A stretch of DNA of 64,000 nucleotides from Dactylonectria macrodidyma (Eukaryota > Ascomycota > Sordariomycetes > Hypocreales > Nectriaceae), in the NCBI GenBank assembly GCA_020744425.1, contig JAGMUV010000045.1:124001-188000 (forward strand). Direction: 5' to 3'. The notes beneath the pieces were generated by a model. The model searched no databases and was not told where the DNA came from. It saw nothing but the letters and a program-made list of their open reading frames with translations. How positions within the stretch are numbered: position 1 is the first letter of the stretch; every line of letters begins with the position of its first letter. Below are positions 24,428 to 35,312 of this stretch, piece after piece. A program made the position numbers and the translations under genes.

Positions 24428-25658
24428 ATGACCTCCAACACCAAGAGCCTGGTGGCGGCCCTGGCATACCTCGCCGGGGTTCAGGCCGGACCCTGCAAGC
24501 TCACCTCTCGGTCGACTACTGGGATTACACCCAGCAAGACTGAGGCCGAGGCTGCCTCCTCCTCCACATCGGATGCTTATCCTGATGTGTTTGAGACATC
24601 CGTCACCGTCTCGACGACTAGCTCCACTCCGACCTGACGGATACTTTCCTTGCTGTCTCCACGCCTGAGACCGAGACCGACAGCTTGACCACCGCCACAT
24701 CAGAGGCCTGATCAGAGGCCTCTACCACCACTGAGTCTTCCACGACCGGTTCCACGACAACTGCTGAGCCCACATCCTCGCCGGGTGTCTTGCTAACGTT
24801 TGAGAATGAAGGACCGGCGTTTAACAAGGCAAATCTCAAGTACAACCCCAACAAAGAGTTCATCTTCCCCAGCGTCTTCGATGCCGGCCTCCACTTCGGA
24901 GAAGCCGGTCTCGCAAGATGGTACTTGTACTACGCGCCGCATGATAACCCCGGCGGTATCTCATTCGTGTACTCCGATAATCTCGACGGGCCATGGACCG
25001 AGTACCAGACCAACCCGGTCATCTCTAGGGACTGGCCTGCGCTGGGTAGCCCGCGGCCCGGGCATGTCTCCAGCGCCGGCACAGTCTGGAACGAGGAAGA
25101 GCAAAAGAGGCACATGTACTTCCATGGCAAAACAGCGTCACCCGCTGGGCTACATCAGAAGATGGCATCAACTTCGATTACGGCGGTATTGCGGTTAGCA
25201 ACCTTGACGCGCCTGTTGCCACTACTGAGTCGAGTTACGCTCGCGTCTTCCGCCACCCCGACCCCGACTCTGAATATACCTGGGCAATGTTCTACATAGT
25301 CAACGAGCCCAACAACATCCGAAATACCAGGCTCGCCGAGTCCTTCAATGGAAAAGACTGGACGGTCGCTGATGACTATGTTGTCAGCGAGCCCGGTGTT
25401 AACGTCTCGGGTGGCAACCCCTGGGAGTGGGACGGCCAGCTCTACGTTGTCTATCACAGCGGCGCTGGCAAGATCTACGCCTGAACCATTGATGAGACCC
25501 TGCGGGATGTGGGAACCGAGGCCGTCGTGCTCTTCGAGGCCAGTGGGCGTGTTGCTGCTCCATACTTTGTTACAGAGGGTGGCACGACTAACATGCTTTA
25601 TGAGGCAGGTGCTCGGTCGTCGACTAGCATTGCGTATGCTACCTTTGGGGGAGTTTAA
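24428..25658 (+). pseudogene. Secreted five-bladed beta-propeller enzyme (GH43-like), degenerate
   Basis: The start is at 24428: MTSNTKSLVAALAYLAGVQA looks like a signal peptide. A long Ser/Thr linker follows, then a catalytic-type domain from about 24790: FIFPSVFDAGLHFG, ARWYLYYAPHDNPGGISFVY, SDNLDGPWTEY, RPGHVSSAGTVWNEEEQKRH, YARVFRHPDPDSEYTWAMFY, NGKDWTVADDYVV, GNPWEWDGQLYVVYHSG and APYFVTEGGTTNMLYE. The repeating 'YLYYAPH..G/ S.DL.GPW / H.PE.. / WDGQLY..YHS' blades suit GH43/GH32-type five-bladed propellers; the exact family is uncertain. Lesions: a frame change near 24625, an in-frame TGA near 24710, a one-base frameshift near 25128 and a TGA at 25482. Both TGA codons are one change from CGA. 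Confidence 0.65.
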
Positions 25659-26452
25659 GTTATTGTGATGACGGCTGCATACCCCTAACTTCTTAGATAT
25701 CCTCTAGAATGCAGTTCAACCTTGCAGCTAGAATCACTTGGCTCTTCCTTTCTAGATTTCACCTTTTGGTCAAGTTCTCAAGTATTATTCATCATAATAC
25801 ATTAATTATATTTAATGACTTCCCTCTGTTCTTCTGGTCTCCTTATCATTTCTTGCCTGAGTGATCTTACGGCCAAGCCAGTCAAGGATGGACGTCCCCA
25901 ACTCGCCTCTGTTCCAAGACTGGATGTGTCAGCAACCCCCTGCAGCCAAGCCCTGTTCTGGGACTGATTTTGAGTCCGGAATCATCCACCGCCACGGAAT
26001 CTCACGACTACACCATAAAACAACCACTCTATGAGCTTCAGCCCCAGGGCCAGTTCTAAGTCACCCCCAGTTTCAGCTTCAGGTCCAACTCTAGCAGAAC
26101 CTCGGGCACAGGCACTGTAGGTTTTCGCTAATGCTCGCACGCTTGGTGCGTAACGAAGGCTCCATCTCTGGCTGTTCTCTCGATTAGGGTAAGTTAACGA
26201 CAGCCATACATACGTCAGCGTGTGTGTTGAAAGGAGACTTTACCTCGTTAAGGTGGCTAGAACATGTTTGTAAATTGATTTGTTTCTTGGTTATCCTGAT
26301 GAAAAACCCTTCGTTGGGATGAGTTACTAAACATGGATGGGGATGTCAACAATCAGGATATCTATGCATAAAGTGATGTTGTATAAGCTCAATAGTAACA
26401 TAAGATTCTATAAAGTCGATAACGGACAGACCAAGTTTTAGTCGTAATTTTG
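25659..26452. other. Intergenic, no gene recognised
   Basis: Nothing beyond short frames. Confidence 0.5.
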
Positions 26453-27620
26453 CTAAGGATTCAAAATGACAGTCTGCGTTTCAATGAATTCTTCAAGCCC
26501 CCATTCTGCCCCGAACCGCCCAAACCCGTTTAACTTGGTGGTTGTAAATGGAGGTATTTCTGACTTCTGATTCGTTTGTGACGATAGAGGAATGTCTGAT
26601 TGGACTGTAATTGACTGATTAGGGTTGTCAATAACGTATTGACTACCCATTGGCTTAGCAATATTAATTGGCCATAACCCTGCCCCTGTTCAACCAGATA
26701 AAGCATTCTCAGTGGTTAAAGCCTTCTGCCTAGCTTTAAAATAACAACTAAGAAAGTCTTCCTTCCTTGTTGGGCCAATGTCAGTGAGGGGATTGGCTGC
26801 TGTTAAGGCGGCTCGATATGCAGCTCCGAGGGGCCCAAAGACCGATATATCAAGAGGCTGAAGAACGTGGCTTGTGTGAGGAGGTAAATAGAGCAATTTG
26901 ATCCTATTAGCTATACAGGTACGCATGAAACCAGGCGTTGTATGTGATCAATGCCCATCTAGGATAAGGAGCCGCTTCTCATTGGACCGGTCAGGCGTTG
27001 AACCTGGGATGAAAATCCTAACTAGCGATTCAAGGCCAATTACATTATTAGTCCAGGCCTTTTCGGATATTGTAAACTTCCAATTGGTCAGATAGTCCAT
27101 CTGGAAACCACGGATGTTGTAAGTCCTGGCCTTTGAATATGACGAATGGATCAAGACACCTTCCGGTTGCGGAAATAGCCTCAAGAATAGTAATCCAACT
27201 AAGATCAAACGGCAGTTTCTTAATCGCCGATCGAAGTTTTGATTGGCTAACAACAAGCCCATTGGATCGGAGCCCTTAGAAGACCCCAGTTTCGTCAAAA
27301 TTCCAACGATTGCGCGGAGGGGTCGATTTAATCCCTGGTTGGCCCAACATATCAATGAACCGGCAAATATCATCTGGATTTGGGTCCATCTAGCCTTTTT
27401 AGCTCAATTATCATTAATTTGAGCGTTTTTATTCCCGGGTTGCGGCGTAGGAATCCTTTCATCCAGTGTTTTCCGATCGGTTGGTTGCAGCCATTTTCAC
27501 CAAGCAAGGAAATGACCAACTTCCGGATCTGGCCATGAGTCAACGCCATCTCTAGCTTATCTTGTAAAATAAGCCAATTGCAAGGCTGTTCTTCTTGATG
27601 CTTACTCCTGTTTGGAAATG
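26453..27620 (-). pseudogene. pogo/Fot1-type transposase relic
   Basis: On the minus strand an HTH_Tnp_Tc5-like block (MALTHGQIRKLVISLLGENG, NQPIGKHWMKGFLRRNPGIK, about 27540-27420) precedes catalytic-core remnants: RSNEKRLLILDGH (second Asp block, about 26960) and LPPHTSHVLQPLDISVFGPL (third Asp block, about 26860). The tail has TGAGLWPINIAKP. The frame changes near 27400 and again between 27300 and 26930, and TGA replaces the Trp of 'LSGW' at 26690-26692 (TGG->TGA). No terminal repeats were identified. It differs from the intact element at 35022 and is probably an older family. Confidence 0.8.
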
Positions 27621-27779
27621 ATGCCATTCCCAGGCTAAAAGTATGTCCATTTTCCCGAGTTGTGATTGGTCCAAAAGCCGTAATGATGCTCATTACAGTC
27701 TTAGATACTTGAGTAGATTGTGCTGGCACAGGAATTGTGCTGACTATTTCAGAAAATCGTGAACCATGCCTCATATATC

Positions 27780-29507
27780 TTCCAGGAAATTTTCGGCAAT
27801 CCATAAGTTAGTCAATGAAGAGGAATCCTGGCGGCCAACACTCTTTTGCCCAATACCGTAACGCTCCCTGTATGCGAAACTCTCGGGGTGTGATAAAGCA
27901 CCGTCTTGCCCAGTCAAGTGCACCTCTGGCGCACCTGTGTACTTGAGGTCAATGCAGTAAACCATCTGCCCGCCTGTCATGGTCTTCTCCAACGAAACAC
28001 GCACCGCCTTGGCAATCCATTATAGCAATCCCTCAAGAGCGCCATCCGATTATTCCGTTTGCGACGAGCCGCGGCAGCTACCTTCTTTGCGTCACCCTGG
28101 GCTTGGAAGATTTCAATGTCTTCCCTTGCCGACGCGATGCATATCCAGGGTTCTTCCTCACCCTGCACCCTGCCGAATGCGAGAATGAAGCTCTCGGCAC
28201 CAGACAGCTCCTCTGCATGGAAGGTACCAAATCTGGGCATGAAGTATCCGTATGCGGCGAAGCCGCCGGCGCCCTGCGTTACGAACATACGACCCTGCGA
28301 GTCCCACTGCTCACTGGCAGCGAATTGTATGACCTCGAAGGGGAATTCGGGTGCATTTGTTGCCACATTTGCCTCGTTGAAGCCGTTGCGGAATACAAAC
28401 GCGTGGTTTTGGCTTGCTTTGAGTTCCTCAGAGAGCGATGGGCTAACACGCCTGGAGAGAAAAATGCGGCCAAGCTTGGCGACTTGTCCCGGGGGAAGCG
28501 CAGCATATTCGTGACATCTGACTCGACTATAGACACCGCCTCCACGCTGCTGGATCTAGATGCCCACCTCCCGTGCGTTGCCGTCGCTCGTTTGCGACTC
28601 TGAGCAGTTGAGTCCCAGGAAATAGGCTCTGCTCTGGCCCGCGAAGATGCTCGTATTCATACGCAAACCCTTGTTGGTCAGGAGGAACTCAGGGTTGAAA
28701 ACGGCGTCGCGAATGACTCGGATTGAACCTGAGTCGCGGAATTCAGACGGCGAGGTGGCAAAGACGCCGCGGTACATTTGATAATCGGCAGCACTGGCTC
28801 TCCAGGAGAAGAGGCTGAAGTCGTTGCTCTCTCCCGCAATCGCCTCTTGGAGCCGTATGAATGCTCTTACACCTTCGCCATATATCATGGGCATATTCAC
28901 GTTGAATATTCCAAGCAGGCAATACGCCGTGTCCTCGATACGAGTGGTCTGCCGCGTTGCGGCCCATGACATTCTCTGTGCGATGGAGAGCCTATGCATA
29001 CACTCCGGATCCCATAGGACGTCGTCGCTAATGTTAGTAATGCGTACTAGTTGATCGCCAATATCCACCTTAGTTCCGCGGAAGTGCCATTCTTGGTCGT
29101 AGAATTCGACGCGCTTCGGTGCAATGAGCTCCTAGAGAGTCCATCCTCGGGTAAACCACCAGCAGCCCTCCAAGTCAGGGATATATGTCTATTGCGTTGA
29201 CGGTCTCGAATCTGGTGGTTTCTCTTTTGGCAAATCGGCCAGCCAGGTATATAGCAGACGACTGCGTCCCTGTACCATTGAAACATGGAATTGATGGCCT
29301 CCGTGAGTTCGGCGCTGCTCGTCTTGTCGATGCAACAGGTACCGACCCAAGAATACTTAAGCCCAGCCCTCTTCGCCAAGCCACATGTGCTTAGGATCTT
29401 GCCGAAGCCTTTCTTCTGTGACCGCACGTATGTGACAAGATGGCATAGTTGGGGGCGCTTCCCATAAACTCCTCCAAGGCCAGCGACTCATTGTTTATCA
29501 ACCGCAT
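27780..29507 (-). pseudogene. HET-domain (heterokaryon incompatibility) protein, degenerate
   Basis: The start MRLINNESLALEEFMGSAPN YAILSHT at 29507 is the classic HET opening. Next come WVGTCCIDKTSSAELTEAIN and FQWYRDAVVCYI, then in another frame GCWWFTRGWTL (stop) ELIAPK, then SIAQRMSWAATRQTTRIEDT, AYCLLGIFNVNMPMIYGEG and FSLFSWR. The non-HET C-terminal half extends to about 27780. Lesions: a frameshift or deletion near 29430, loss of two bases in a TA run near 29262, and in-frame TAG codons near 29134 and at 28556, each one change (CAG->TAG) from the expected Gln. A final frameshift lies near 27985. HET genes trigger non-self recognition and cell death; this copy cannot make a full product. 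Confidence 0.85.
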
Positions 29508-30050
29508 GATGGATCCCAGTCAGTAGCTTCTCTAATTATTTGATGATTCTGTCACGGCGTGCCGGAGTTCAAGCGAGCGGTTCCAACGGATGCCAATGTC
29601 CACGTGCAGAGAATTTATCGGAGTTAAAAAAGAGGAAACCGTACCAAAATAGAAGCAAGTACGAGTAGAAACCACTGGGTAGCCATTTCAGGAGCTCGTC
29701 TTACGGACTTGGGAACTTTGCCAAGTTATTCTGCCGCTGCAGACCGCTTCTAGGCAGCAATGGTCCAAAAAGGATAATTAAGTGGAGCTGACCAAAATAC
29801 TTCACTTCGTTGTGCACGAATTCAAGGCCTTGGTGGTGCGTAAATTCACGCATTAAGTGATGCGTGAATCTCGCCGAGCCGGTCCAATAGGCGCACTTCA
29901 AGAAGTAATAGACCAGCGTCAGGGGAGAAGTACTTTACTCTCTCAAAGCCCTTCAACATAAGTCTCATCTTGGTAGCAACTTCTTAAAGGTTCATTTTCA
30001 TCAACAAACTGCCGAGATTTTTTTTCATATCTCAAGGACTCTCTATCAAA
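29508..30050. other. Intergenic; upstream region of the VOC gene
   Basis: No gene was recognised. The last ~100 bases form a pyrimidine-rich leader in front of the ATG at 30051. Confidence 0.6.
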
Positions 30051-30513
30051 ATGCCTGGCCATGTTTCTATTCGTGTTTCTGATCTTGAAGCCTCAGTCCA
30101 ATTCTATTTGGCAGCCCTGGGCCCGTTATCCTATAAAGAGACGCGTTTCCCATCCGTAGTCGGACTTGGCTCGACTTCTTCCGATGATCCAATTCCCGAC
30201 TTCTGGCTTCGCCAGCATACTCCTGGCCCGCAAAACGGCCACGCAGCTAAGCCAACGCCTGTACACGTTTCATTTTATGTCAGCGAGCGCAGGCTTGTGG
30301 ACGAGTTTCATGCTGCAGGAATTCGCGCTGGGGGATCGGACAATGGGCAGCCTGGAGAACGCCCTTGGTTCGAGGGATATTACGGTAAGGGCTCTGGAAG
30401 CCTGTGTACTCCGGGACCTACGCGCTGACATGAACCTAGCTGCCTACATTCTGGATTTGGACGGAAATAACATTGAAGCTGTGTGCTTTTCTAAGCAGAC
30501 CGAACATTCGTAA
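30051..30513 (+). CDS. VOC (glyoxalase / bleomycin-resistance fold) protein, intact
   Basis: Exons 30051-30384 and 30440-30513 join in frame to 135 residues. The 55-bp intron has a GTAAGG donor, a GCTGAC branch and a CTAG acceptor. The start MPGHVSIRVSDLEASVQFYL has the beta-strand plus His of the vicinal-oxygen-chelate fold, and the first module continues to IPDFWL. The second half gives PTPVHVSFYVSERRLVDEFH and AGIRAGGSDNGQPGERPW, and exon 2 supplies AAYILDLDGNNIEAVCF, with the C-terminal metal-ligand Glu region. Single-domain VOC proteins of this size are usually metal-dependent lyases, dioxygenases or resistance proteins; the substrate is unknown. It is likely cytosolic. No defect was seen. 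Confidence 0.88.
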
Positions 30514-31543
30514 TGGTGTTCCTGAGCAGGAACCATGTTGAATCAGAGTAGCACTTTCAAGAATCTGAGACTTGGTCTGTTCTCAGTCTCCCCGAATTAT
30601 CACCCGACCAAATTTGAATCACCCATCACATTCCACTCGCCATCCCCGTCAACTCCCTTCTTGGCCCGTCACCATGTTGCATCACATGCCCTGCTTCAGC
30701 TCCGAGTGTGAATGGTTGGACTGCTCGGATGCCGAATGAGAAATCCACAGGCTGGAACAAGCTTAAGCCCATCCTTGATCAACTTCAATCAGTCTGAGTA
30801 ACCTTCTGCATGATTATCCGGACTTCACTCTGGCCTCACTAAGATTCGCCTTGATCCTGCTTCCCGTCGCTCAAGTCGCATCAATTATGATCAGGCGGAA
30901 TGTGAGGCGGAAGGATCCGGTACTATTGAAGGATAGGTTGGGGAAGCTAAAGAAGCAGCCTTCCACGCCGTGCTCGTCTTTGCCAATAAACGAGGTGGAG
31001 ACCGCTGGTGCCGGAGGTCGTTTATCTTCGGTTCCGATGCTTATGCATGTGTTTGTTGCTTGTCGGTCAAATCGAAGCCCTCAGTCATGAGCTGGACAAC
31101 TAGCATTGGGTCGACTGCTGATATATACCTCTCATCGAAGCGACTCACCTGGGCAGACACCGGCTGTTGTCGAATCCTGAGGATTTTGGTACTGGTGGGC
31201 GCCTGTAGTACCTCCTAACTTCACGAGCCGCATTTACAACCAAGATGAGTCGTTCTTCAACCTCTCCCACGCACCACGTATTTCCTCGTGGAAATTGGTT
31301 AAATCTAAATGCCTCATTCAATAGATTGCCCTTTAACCTTTATAAAACAGGCAATTTTGGGTTGTTGTATTGGACGATGGCTGCAGTTACAAGATACCAG
31401 TTCTGCGATGGAAATCTCGGTGAGTGGGGATGTACTCACTAACGCATCTTAGCACTGACACAGCACTGTGTCCGAGGGCAAATCATGCTCAGTCGTGTAA
31501 GATCGCGCCAGGGGCCTCACGACGCGTCAATGAAATCACGCTA
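30514..31543. other. Intergenic, no gene recognised
   Basis: Only short frames without recognisable domains. Confidence 0.5.
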
Positions 31544-31565
31544 AAACAAGCCCCCGGCTTGTTTC
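31544..31565. repeat. Short perfect hairpin
   Basis: AAACAAGCC and GGCTTGTTT are inverted around a few C residues at the head of a TTCGAT-rich segment. Confidence 0.65.
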
Positions 31566-31765
31566 AGCAAACCGTTCGACCGAATCGATCGATTTCGATC
31601 GAATTCACGGCGCTGTTCGATTCGACGCGAACCGAATGTGACGGTGGTAGATTCGATATCGGTAGATTCGATATCGAATCGAACGCCAAGAAATTCGATT
31701 CGACAGTCGTAAGACTTGGCGTCGAATGAATCTATCGATTCGACTCCCATTCGATAGATGTCCAA
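31566..31765. repeat. Cluster of ATTCGAT / ATCGAAT motifs
   Basis: Within about 200 bp the hexamer family TTCGAT/ATCGAA recurs in both orientations at least ten times, including GGTAGATTCGATATC twice in tandem. It looks like the subterminal region of an unknown DNA transposon or a MITE fragment. It directly abuts, and may have cut, the membrane protein remnant that follows. Confidence 0.6.
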
Positions 31766-32589
31766 CTCTGGCTGCAGGCAGAATAGCGACAAGTCACCAT
31801 GTGCCCTGTACGAGCCGGACAAGACCAAGTATGTGGTTCCAACTGATATCCTCTCCCACGTGGGCGGCAAGTCGACTGGCGGAGCGACCAAGGCCGCACC
31901 AGCCGACGGGTTCTCCCACCAGGACCTCAAAGTTTTCATGACGCGCAAGGCATCGGTTACTGTGGGGTCAGCCTGATAAAACGAAAAGGTTGCAGGTGAT
32001 GTTGAAAGGTCTAAGTTACGTGTGTCTGTGAGGAGCACAGCTCATTACATAGTATCCGCATCTATGCCACCAGCAGATCGGACCATCTTAGTCATACCGT
32101 CTCAACACAGCCACCAGAAATGTAGGGGGTGTAACGGAAACAAGCAACCCAGATGACAGTAAGGACTCAGGTCTGTCAACCGGGGCTATTGTCGGTATTG
32201 GAGTTAGTGGTGCTGCCGTGGTCGTCCTAGGACTCGCCGCTGCATGGTGCCTCCTCCTCCTCCGCGGCCGCGGTTCAACCATCGCATCGCAGCAGCCGAT
32301 GAGCCAGTCCTACGATTACCACCTGGCTCAGACCAGCTCCCACTTCTCACAAGGCCCTTGGAGTCCTGGATCCTCCCACTTCAACACGGCAAGGCCGCCG
32401 CTTTTCCATTCCGACACCCCCAGGCCGTCTAGTCCAACATTCAGCAGGCTCCGCCGGTTGAACTGCCCACCTAGAGAAATTACACGCCGCATATGTCGCC
32501 ATACCGTGAGCCATCAGGCTCCGCAGAATGCGCTTGCGCGCTCCTCTATGTGCTTGATTCGCTCCAGATCAACTAGTTCCACCGGATAA
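31758..32589 (+). pseudogene. Single-pass membrane protein remnant (Mid2-like cell-surface type)
   Basis: The frame from 31758 reads QNSDKSPCALYEPDKTKYVV and SHVGGKSTGGATKAAPADGF SHQDLKVFMTRK before stopping at about 31974. Around 32120-32280 another open stretch has an acidic Ser-rich lead (TSNPDDSKDSGLSTG) and one strong membrane helix, AIVGIGVSGAAVVVLGLAAA followed by LLLLRGRG. A Ser/Pro/His-rich cytoplasmic tail follows. Fungal surface proteins with an ectodomain, a Ser-rich stalk, one TM helix and a basic stop-transfer have this shape. The ectodomain start is missing and the frames between 31974 and 32120 do not join, so I regard it as broken. Confidence 0.5.
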
Positions 32590-32889
32590 AGCTTATACCG
32601 GTCGTTGTGACGCTCAGATAGTGTATTTCTTATATGGCGTGGAGCCGATAAGGTTGGGGCAAGGAGAAGACAGCCCTCAAGTTATAGCCAATAGCGAGGT
32701 TGGGGAAAACGGAACGGATACAGTTGAAAACGGAAGGGTTTTAGGTAACTGAAGTCGAAACGGTGAAAACGGAGGTTAAAAAAAAGAGAACTAGTTCCTT
32801 TTAGGCTTAGTGGATCCGGGCGGAATACCCATTTGCGCATCCTGCCCTCCCGTGTTGAAAGAAGCAAGGGGTTTGGCTTGAACACCTCT
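32590..32889. other. Downstream of HP1; CCGTTTTC-type repeats
   Basis: On the minus strand the unit CCGTTTTC (or CCGTTTCG) occurs four times between 32700 and 32770, near a purine-rich run. No gene was recognised. Confidence 0.5.
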
Positions 32890-33851
32890 CTAGAAGGTGC
32901 CAGCGCCATCTCCCAGTGCCTTGTTCTCGTTCCCAATAATCTTGACGTGTCGTTCATAGAACTGAAGCATCTGTTTCGTGTCAACAAAAAAACCGACCAG
33001 CCGAGGAGGTGAGGGAGGGATGAACTACCTTCTGCGGACACTTCTTGTAGATAGTTTTCGTGACATGCTTGGTCTTCTCGCCGTTCTTCCATATAAGAAA
33101 AACGACCAGCTTCCCATTGCCGCCGTCCTCACACGCGTCAATTGTCTCAATCTCATCCTCCCATGACCCCGAAGGAGGGCTCCAATTCTTCACAGTTGCG
33201 GGTGAAGTCTTATCAGCCAAATACGCTTCGTTTCCTTGCAATCGCTTGGCAGTCGTGTTGGTGGTGCTATTTGTTGCCCGTCTTCGCTTTCTGGTCTGGA
33301 CCGCTTTGTCTGATTCCTTGAAGATCTTATGTCTTCCACCAATCTTATTAAAATACTCGTTGAGAATCTCTTCACCTGACACCCTAAGAAAATGCGCTAA
33401 TTAGAAGACTGCAGGATGAAGTCGAGGTGCCTAATACATACTTGAGATTGCCCTCTGGTTCCCACGTCCAGTCTTTCTTGCTCTCATAGCCCTCCCACTG
33501 AACCAGAAATTTGAGAGCTCCCTAAAAGACGTTAGTTACAGACATAGCCTAGCTAGACGCAACATGCTAACATCTCCGTCGACGTAGTGTTTTTTGATCG
33601 TCTTTACAATGAAACTACGATTCGTTAGTATTATATGAAGTTCGTAACAGCCAAGAACCTCACAACTCATCTTCAAGTTCGTCGTCAACCTCATCTTCAT
33701 CATCATCGCTCCCGTCCGTTGCGTCGCCCTTGGGAGGTTCGACTCTGTCCCGGTTCGCAACCAACATTGGGGTCCCCTGAGTGTAGGTTTTAAACTTGCC
33801 CCGATTCGAAGATTCGTCGTCACACAGTGCTGCAGGAAACGTAGCACTCAT
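32890..33851 (-). CDS. hpo: Heterochromatin protein 1 (HP1): chromodomain plus chromoshadow domain, intact
   Basis: Five exons join exactly in frame to 248 residues: 33851-33664, 33614-33572, 33521-33442, 33383-33029 and 32970-32890. The four introns are 49-58 bp, GT-AG. Residues 1-62 are an acidic N-terminus (GSDDDEDEVDDELEDE). The chromodomain (about 63-115) reads FFIVKTIKKHYVDGD, then LKFLVQWEGYESKKDWTWEP, then SGEEILNEYF. Cage positions look like Phe64, Trp86 and Tyr89; most HP1 proteins have Tyr at the first. A basic hinge (TRKRRR) follows. The chromoshadow domain (about 178-240) reads SWEDEIETIDACEDGGNGKL, VVFLIWKNGEKTKHVTKTIY and MLQFYERHVKII. HP1 binds H3K9-methylated nucleosomes through the chromodomain and dimerises through the shadow domain, directing silencing and DNA methylation in fungi. 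No lesion was seen. Confidence 0.92.
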
Positions 33852-34401
33852 CTTGTCCTGCCTGCCACAGGGAGCTTGCATTAATGGGCTGGCGTTTGTA
33901 GCGCGAACCCAAAGCACCCATCGACTTGCCGTGTGGCGAAACTTTGGGGAGGTTGATGAAGGTGCCGGCCATCGCGTCGGGAACGGGGCGCGTTTCGCGC
34001 TCTGTAAATTTACAAATAAAAACCAGGAACGGGGTCATTGCAGTCCCCCAAAGGCTACCCCGCGGAAGGTACCCAGGAGCAACCACAACCGGCGCCCAAC
34101 TCAGCCAGCGCTGGGAAAACATCGGCAAAACAGTTACCCCACCTATGCTCCACGAACACACAAGTCTTGCCGCCTCTCTAAGTACGGAGGACCATTTCAA
34201 AAGTTCTTGTCCTAAGAAAAAGCAATTATGCAATTAGCCCTAGGATAAGTACGTTAAGTACTTTAGATTATATCCATCCACTAAAGACTACTAAGCCTAT
34301 AGTGGCCTTGCCAAGGCAGGAGAGCGGTGCAATTCGCCGCCATGAGAATCCGGTACTGGTCATTTTTAAGTTCATTCCGTCTCGAGACAGACACTGCCTC
34401 C
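33852..34401. other. Intergenic between HP1 and gene B
   Basis: This presumably holds the HP1 promoter. No other feature was recognised. Confidence 0.5.
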
Positions 34402-34884
34402 TCATATTTCGCCAGGTGCCAAACTTCGTCCAGCCTTCTTGATCAAATGTCGCGACAACGCGTCTCGAATTTGTGTATTCGACATTCCCTGAAAGCGCGG
34501 TTTGTATTCAACTTCATCGTGATCAATGGGCACCTTTGAAGGACCCTCCATGGAAGAATCAGGTCCTTTATGTCCCCTCCGGCGACAGAGGCGACCAGCT
34601 CCATCAAAGAACCCAAACACGACTGGCCGGGTAGTTGGATCACTCCAGTTCCGTACCCAACCCAAGGCAACATATTTTTTTCTGATCTCGAAGGGGATAA
34701 CCGGTTCGTCGTGGTGGCGGGGGCGGCGGGGGCGGCGGGTGTGCGACACACGTAGAGGTTTTGCTCGGCGGGTATGGGAGTCGGTTCGGTCGGCGGCCGC
34801 TGTCGCGGGGCAAGCAGACGCAAGAGACCCATCCCCATGGGCCATTGTGCCTAGATAGATCACATCATTGTCGGATGGCGACAT
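34402..34884 (-). CDS. Gene B: short protein with LGW domain related to gene C
   Basis: Open frame of 160 codons (146 if it starts at the second Met, MAHGDGSL). After a basic Arg/His-rich N-terminus (THTRRPRRPRHH-like) comes VALGWVRNWSDPTTRPVVFG FFDGAGRLCRR, then VPIDHDEVEYKPRFQGMS and IRDALSRHL. This matches gene C's two domains in order: LG[YW]W..S..P, then R.AV.GF.D...RLR, then a 'DEV.F..HL' block, then an Ile/Lys-rich helix. No function is known to me. It is the only apparently undamaged bearer of the domain in the window. It sits 551 bp upstream of HP1 on the same strand. Confidence 0.5.
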   Translation of the reverse strand: MSPSDNDVIYLGTMAHGDGSLASACPATAAADRTDSHTRRAKPLRVSHTRRPRRPRHHDEPVIPFEIRKKYVALGWVRNWSDPTTRPVVFGFFDGAGRLCRRRGHKGPDSSMEGPSKVPIDHDEVEYKPRFQGMSNTQIRDALSRHLIKKAGRSLAPGEI

Positions 34885-35021
34885 ATTAAATTATGAGAAG
34901 CGGTACGCAGCCTTGTCTGAAGCCGAAGGGAGACGGGGGATTTGCTGAGGATCAGCCGGATGACAGTTATGTGGGGTCACCCGCTCAGCTAATGGCGGGC
35001 TGGCCCATCAATTTTGCAGTA

Positions 35022-35089
35022 CCATCCACAACCCCTCTTTCGCCATACCCCCTCTTTCGCCACGCAAAATAAAAAAAGCTCCACCAAAA
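35022..35089 (+). repeat. Left TIR of the Fot1/pogo element
   Basis: 68 bp, reverse complement of 37165-37232, no mismatch. Confidence 0.93.
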
Positions 35090-35312
35090 CTCACCAACTT
35101 CAATTACACAACAGTCAGCCTAAATATATAGTCAATTGAGAGAAATTACGTCTGTTGATCATAAAAATGATTGTATATGATGATTCTGACCCTATAAGGC
35201 TGTGCGGGGTACGAGATCTATGCATGCTGTGCTATGGAAATGTTGTTAGTTAGATGACCAAATTCCTCACCGCTCTTTGCCTTGTTTTTTGGCCTTTGTC
35301 TTTGACAACGAC

